Source of the DNA: Halorussus halophilus
GTDB lineage: Archaea; Halobacteriota; Halobacteria; Halobacteriales; Haladaptataceae
Direction of reading: 5' to 3'
Assembly (NCBI RefSeq): GCF_008831545.1
Contig: NZ_CP044523.1
Span: 1,426,001-1,490,000, forward strand
DNA length: 64,000 bases
Numbering within the stretch: position 1 is the stretch's first letter; each line of letters begins with the position of its first letter. The notes below the pieces were generated by a model, which saw only the letters and a program-made list of their open reading frames with translations, was not told where the DNA came from and ran no database searches. A program made the position numbers and the translations under genes. Positions 61,343-64,000 of this stretch are shown one piece after another.

Positions 61343-62635
61343 TTACTGCCGTTCCACGGTCGCGCCGAGGTCGTACAGCACGTCGAAGAACTTCGGGAAC
61401 GACACGTCTACGTGTTCGCCACCCGCAATCATCGTCGGACCGTCGCTGGCGAGTGCCGCGACGGCGAGCGCCATCACGATGCGGTGGTCGCCCCGGCCGT
61501 CCACCACGCCACCGGTCAACTGGCTGTCGTCGCCGTGGATAGTCAGCACGTCTGCTTCCTCCTCGGTCTTCGCCCCCATATTCGCCAGTTCTTCGGCCAT
61601 CGCGCTCACCCGGTCGGTTTCCTTGTACCGAACGTGTTCGCAGTTGACGATGCGCGTCTCGCCGTCTGCGACCGCACCCAGTGCGGCGATGGTTGGGAGC
61701 AGGTCCGGTGTGTCGCCAACGTCTACTTCGACGCCGGAGAGGTCGGATTTCGTGACGGTGAGAATTCCGTCGTCGCGGTTCCAGTCTACGTCCGCGCCCA
61801 TCCGTCCGAGGACGCCGACGATTTTGCTGTCGCCCTGCGCGCTCGGGTAGGCACCCTCGATGCGGACCTCTTCGCCGTCTTCAGCCGCGATGGCCCCCGA
61901 AGAGAGCAAATACGAGATAGAGGAGAAGTCACCGGGCACGTGGTACTCGCCGTCTTCCGGTTCGTAGAACTGTCCACCTTCGACGTGGTAACTATCTTTT
62001 CGCTTCCCAGCCTCGACGCCGAATTCGTCGAGCAGTTCGAGCGTGATATCGACGTACGGCGCGGATTTGAGTTCGGTTTCGAGTTCGACTTCGATGCCCT
62101 CGTCCGTAACCGCTCCGGCCATGAGAAGCGACGTGACGAACTGCGAAGACACGTCGCCGGGCATCGAGACGGTATCGCCCGAGATAGGTCCTTTGACGAC
62201 CAGCGGGGCCTGTCCGTTGTTTCGCGTGCTCTCGGCGCGACCCCCGAGGTCGTCCACAGCGGAGAGGAGTGGGTCGTGCGGCCGCGAGCGCAAGGAGCTA
62301 TCGCCGGTCAGCACAGTAATGCCGTCACCGAGTGCGGCCGTGCCGGTCACCAGACGCATGGTCGTCCCGCTGTTGCCGCAGTCGATGACGTCGCCCGGAA
62401 TCTCGGGGCGACCGTCGAAGCCGTCCACGACGAGATGGTCCGACTCGATGGTCACGTCGCCGCCGAAGGCGTCCACTGCTCGCATCGTCGCTTTCGTGTC
62501 TGCGCTCACTAGCGGGTCGTACACTAGCGCGCCGCCCGCGTACCCGGCGGCCAGAATCGCCCGGTGGGTGTAACTCTTCGAGGAGGGTGCCCGCGCGACC
62601 CCCGAGAGCGTCGATGGCTCGATTTCTACGTCCAT
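61343..62635 (-). CDS. aroA: 3-phosphoshikimate 1-carboxyvinyltransferase (EPSP synthase)
   Basis: A 430-residue enzyme. Motifs: [15 protein letters not shown] (S-K-S), [48 protein letters not shown]-like text, [44 protein letters not shown] and [15 protein letters not shown]. It joins shikimate-3-phosphate and phosphoenolpyruvate in aromatic amino acid synthesis. It begins the minus-strand pair with the phosphodiesterase gene. The start is an ATG with only about 86 bases to the UspA gene. Confidence 0.96.
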   Translation of the reverse strand: MDVEIEPSTLSGVARAPSSKSYTHRAILAAGYAGGALVYDPLVSADTKATMRAVDAFGGDVTIESDHLVVDGFDGRPEIPGDVIDCGNSGTTMRLVTGTAALGDGITVLTGDSSLRSRPHDPLLSAVDDLGGRAESTRNNGQAPLVVKGPISGDTVSMPGDVSSQFVTSLLMAGAVTDEGIEVELETELKSAPYVDITLELLDEFGVEAGKRKDSYHVEGGQFYEPEDGEYHVPGDFSSISYLLSSGAIAAEDGEEVRIEGAYPSAQGDSKIVGVLGRMGADVDWNRDDGILTVTKSDLSGVEVDVGDTPDLLPTIAALGAVADGETRIVNCEHVRYKETDRVSAMAEELANMGAKTEEEADVLTIHGDDSQLTGGVVDGRGDHRIVMALAVAALASDGPTMIAGGEHVDVSFPKFFDVLYDLGATVERQ

Positions 62636-62721
62636 GTCCGACCCGACGACCGCATTCCGTATCAGGATACCGGAGGTGGCAGTGTTGTCGAGCCCAGAGA
62701 ACTATCTTGTTACCGGCATCG

Positions 62722-63168
62722 TCACCTGACGACCGTCACCGGCACCGTGGCGCGCCCGACGACTTCCTTGGCGGTACTCCCGAGCAGTCCCTCGAATCGC
62801 TCGGAGAGGCCGCGGTGGCCGATGTAAATCACGTCTACGTCGTTGGCGTCTGCGTACTCCACGATGGCTTCGACTGGTTCGCCGTACAGTAGACCGGTTT
62901 CGAGGTCGATACCTGACTCCTCGGCGCGCTCTTGGGCACGTTCGAGAGTTCGCTGTCCGCGCTCTTCTGCGTCGGTGGCGTCGTCCAGCAGTTCTTCGGA
63001 CGCCTCGGCGAAACTCGTGGGCGCTTCGTCGTCACCGATGAAGGTCAGTTCCGGGACGACGACGTGGAGAGCGACGACCGACGCACCGGTCGCTTCGGCG
63101 GTTTCGAGTGCGGTGGCGAGTGCGTCCATGCTCGACTCCGAACCATCGACTGCGACGAGGTATTTCAT
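62722..63168 (-). CDS. UspA-type universal stress protein
   Basis: About 148 residues from the ATG at 63168 (MKYLVAVDGSESSMDAL). The family motif G-x2-G-x9-G-(S/T) is seen as GHRGLSERFEGLLGSTAKEV followed by VPVTVVR, so ATP binding is likely. It has an acidic helix (ASEELLDDATDAEERGQ). The longer frame to 63222 is not used, because the first strand of the fold begins at this Met. It is divergent from the membrane gene at 63290. Confidence 0.9.
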   Translation of the reverse strand: MKYLVAVDGSESSMDALATALETAEATGASVVALHVVVPELTFIGDDEAPTSFAEASEELLDDATDAEERGQRTLERAQERAEESGIDLETGLLYGEPVEAIVEYADANDVDVIYIGHRGLSERFEGLLGSTAKEVVGRATVPVTVVR

Positions 63169-63289
63169 GATCGGAATTAGTTCGACTCGCACGAAGATTT
63201 CCGTTTCGGCTAGAGACTGCAACTTGTAGAACGCCCTTGTAAAACCTCAGGCAGTGTATACTTACTTTCAGATAGATTGTGGGAGAGGT

Positions 63290-63754
63290 ATGTCAAGTGG
63301 TTCGGAACGTTACTCGAATTCGTTCGACGACGAAATACCGACAGCTGACTCCGAACGAGCCTATCGCCGGACTATCGAAGATTCGGGATGGTGGCGAGCC
63401 CACTTTCTCGTTTTGGCCACCGGCGTCTTTGTAATCACGCTCGGCGTCTTTCTGCTTGCTCTCGTCTGGCTTTCGTCATACGGTTCCACCCTCTACTGGA
63501 CGAGCGCAAATCTTCTCGGATACGTCGTCTGGGGTTCGTTCGTGGTCTTCATGGGGAGTTCGTTCGCTTCGCTCTACGGCTACTACGCAGAAGCGAAGAT
63601 CCTCCGGGAGTCGAACGCGGATTGGCAACCACACTGATGGCTCTACGTCGTCGCGACGCCGTTGTTGTCAATTTTCATCACCTCACTGATATATCTCGTC
63701 CAGCGAGGGAGACACGTCGGGATTCGATGGGAGCAGTTGGCCGTTTGGCGGTGA
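63290..63754 (+). pseudogene. Membrane protein interrupted by an in-frame TGA
   Basis: From the ATG at 63290 the frame codes for about 115 residues (MSSGSERYSNSFDDE onward) with two membrane helices, HFLVLATGVFVITLGVFLLALV and LLGYVVWGSFVVFMGSSFASLY. It then stops at TGA (63635-63637) after DWQPH. The same frame continues without break for 38 codons as WLYVVATPLLSIFITSLIYL, then VQRG and a basic end to TGA at 63752-63754. That tail is a clear third membrane helix. A single TGG to TGA change would explain it, in the genome or in the read. If the stop is real, the protein ends at 63637. Confidence 0.55.
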
Positions 63755-63786
63755 GTCGGCACTTCGATTCGACGTTTCGTTCGTCG

Positions 63787-64000
63787 TCAGAACTCTCGTT
63801 CTCGCTCGACTTCCTCCGAACCCACTCGACTACCAACCGAATCGTCTCCCTGCTCCATCGAATCTGCAATCCGTTCCAATGCGACCACGAACCGCTTGGC
63901 GATACCTAAAAACTGCCACGCGAGATACGCGAGGAACAGGAAGACGACGAAGAACACGCCCAGAAGCGGTTGCGTGGCGATGAGAATGCTGTACAGAAAC
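63787..64000 (-). CDS. Membrane protein, 3' part (runs off the right edge)
   Basis: An open minus-strand frame enters at the window edge and ends at a TGA at 63787-63789. The 70 visible codons give a hydrophobic helix (SILIATQPLLGVFFVVFLFL), AYLAWQFLGIAKRFVVALERI and an acidic Ser/Glu-rich tail ending EREREF. It is therefore the C-terminal end of a membrane protein of unknown family. The rest lies to the right. Confidence 0.6.
   Translation of the reverse strand, partial: FLYSILIATQPLLGVFFVVFLFLAYLAWQFLGIAKRFVVALERIADSMEQGDDSVGSRVGSEEVEREREF

Overview
The window is from a haloarchaeon (class Halobacteria). The proteins are strongly acidic. Start codons often sit 25-30 bases behind archaeal TATA boxes with little or no leader. 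The gene set is typical of the group: type III RuBisCO, Cdc48, RPA with its associated protein, TFB, Tat-exported lipoproteins and the archaeal RibD-type reductase. The genus cannot be fixed by reading. The window has two unlike halves. Positions 1-35.9 kb are accessory DNA with many long intergenic stretches, and the first 10 kb and 28.7-31.1 kb are visibly AT-richer. Positions 35.9-64 kb are dense, high-GC core chromosome.

Left part (1-10.6 kb), a defence-like cargo region: the 5' part of a McrB-type AAA+ GTPase; a divergent PD-(D/E)XK nuclease of the HsdR_N type; a minus-strand group made of a DUF6978-like protein, a DUF1828/DUF1829 protein, a coiled-coil protein with a HEPN-like R-x4-H motif and a two-helix membrane protein; a small predicted DNA-binding protein with repeats around its promoter; a 1027-residue membrane protein; and a tyrosine recombinase with an inserted Cys/His cluster.

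Middle part (11-35.9 kb), an integrative element that looks conjugative: its own TFB, a type IV pilin, a homing-endonuclease-repeat protein, an NrS-1-type primase, then a minus-strand operon from 28.3 to 17.2 kb that reads like a reduced type IV secretion system. Its order is VirB2-like pilin, VirB6/TrbL-like channel, PrgI-like protein fused to a VirB4 N-domain, VirB4 ATPase, zinc-knuckle membrane protein, DUF8128-like adaptor, VirD4/TraD-like coupling ATPase. A divergent winged-helix gene and two palindromes lie at its promoter. Further right are an 809-residue PIN protein, a DUF433/DUF5615 toxin-antitoxin pair, and a 1164-residue primase-helicase with a winged helix at its end. The element stops at the 3' end of tRNA-Thr(UGU) at 35.9 kb, its likely integration site. 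I saw no relaxase and no second copy of the tRNA end, so the left end is probably outside the window.

Right part (36-64 kb): a GNAT enzyme and phosphoglycerate kinase; two paralogous branched-chain-amino-acid-type binding proteins without transporter partners; riboflavin-pathway reductase; arylsulfotransferase-like protein; the rpa1-type operon (RPA, RPA-associated protein, phosphoesterase); an Lhr-type helicase; membrane and exported proteins; MFS transporter; DUF2243 protein; RuBisCO; Cdc48; an alkaline-phosphatase-superfamily enzyme; AroA; UspA; and two membrane genes at the right edge, one interrupted by an in-frame TGA.

The main points of interest are the compact T4SS-like module with split ATPase parts, the unexplained defence-like gene group at 2.2-5.2 kb, a decayed copy of the primase-helicase 3' end beside the toxin-antitoxin cargo, and several perfect inverted repeats in non-coding DNA.
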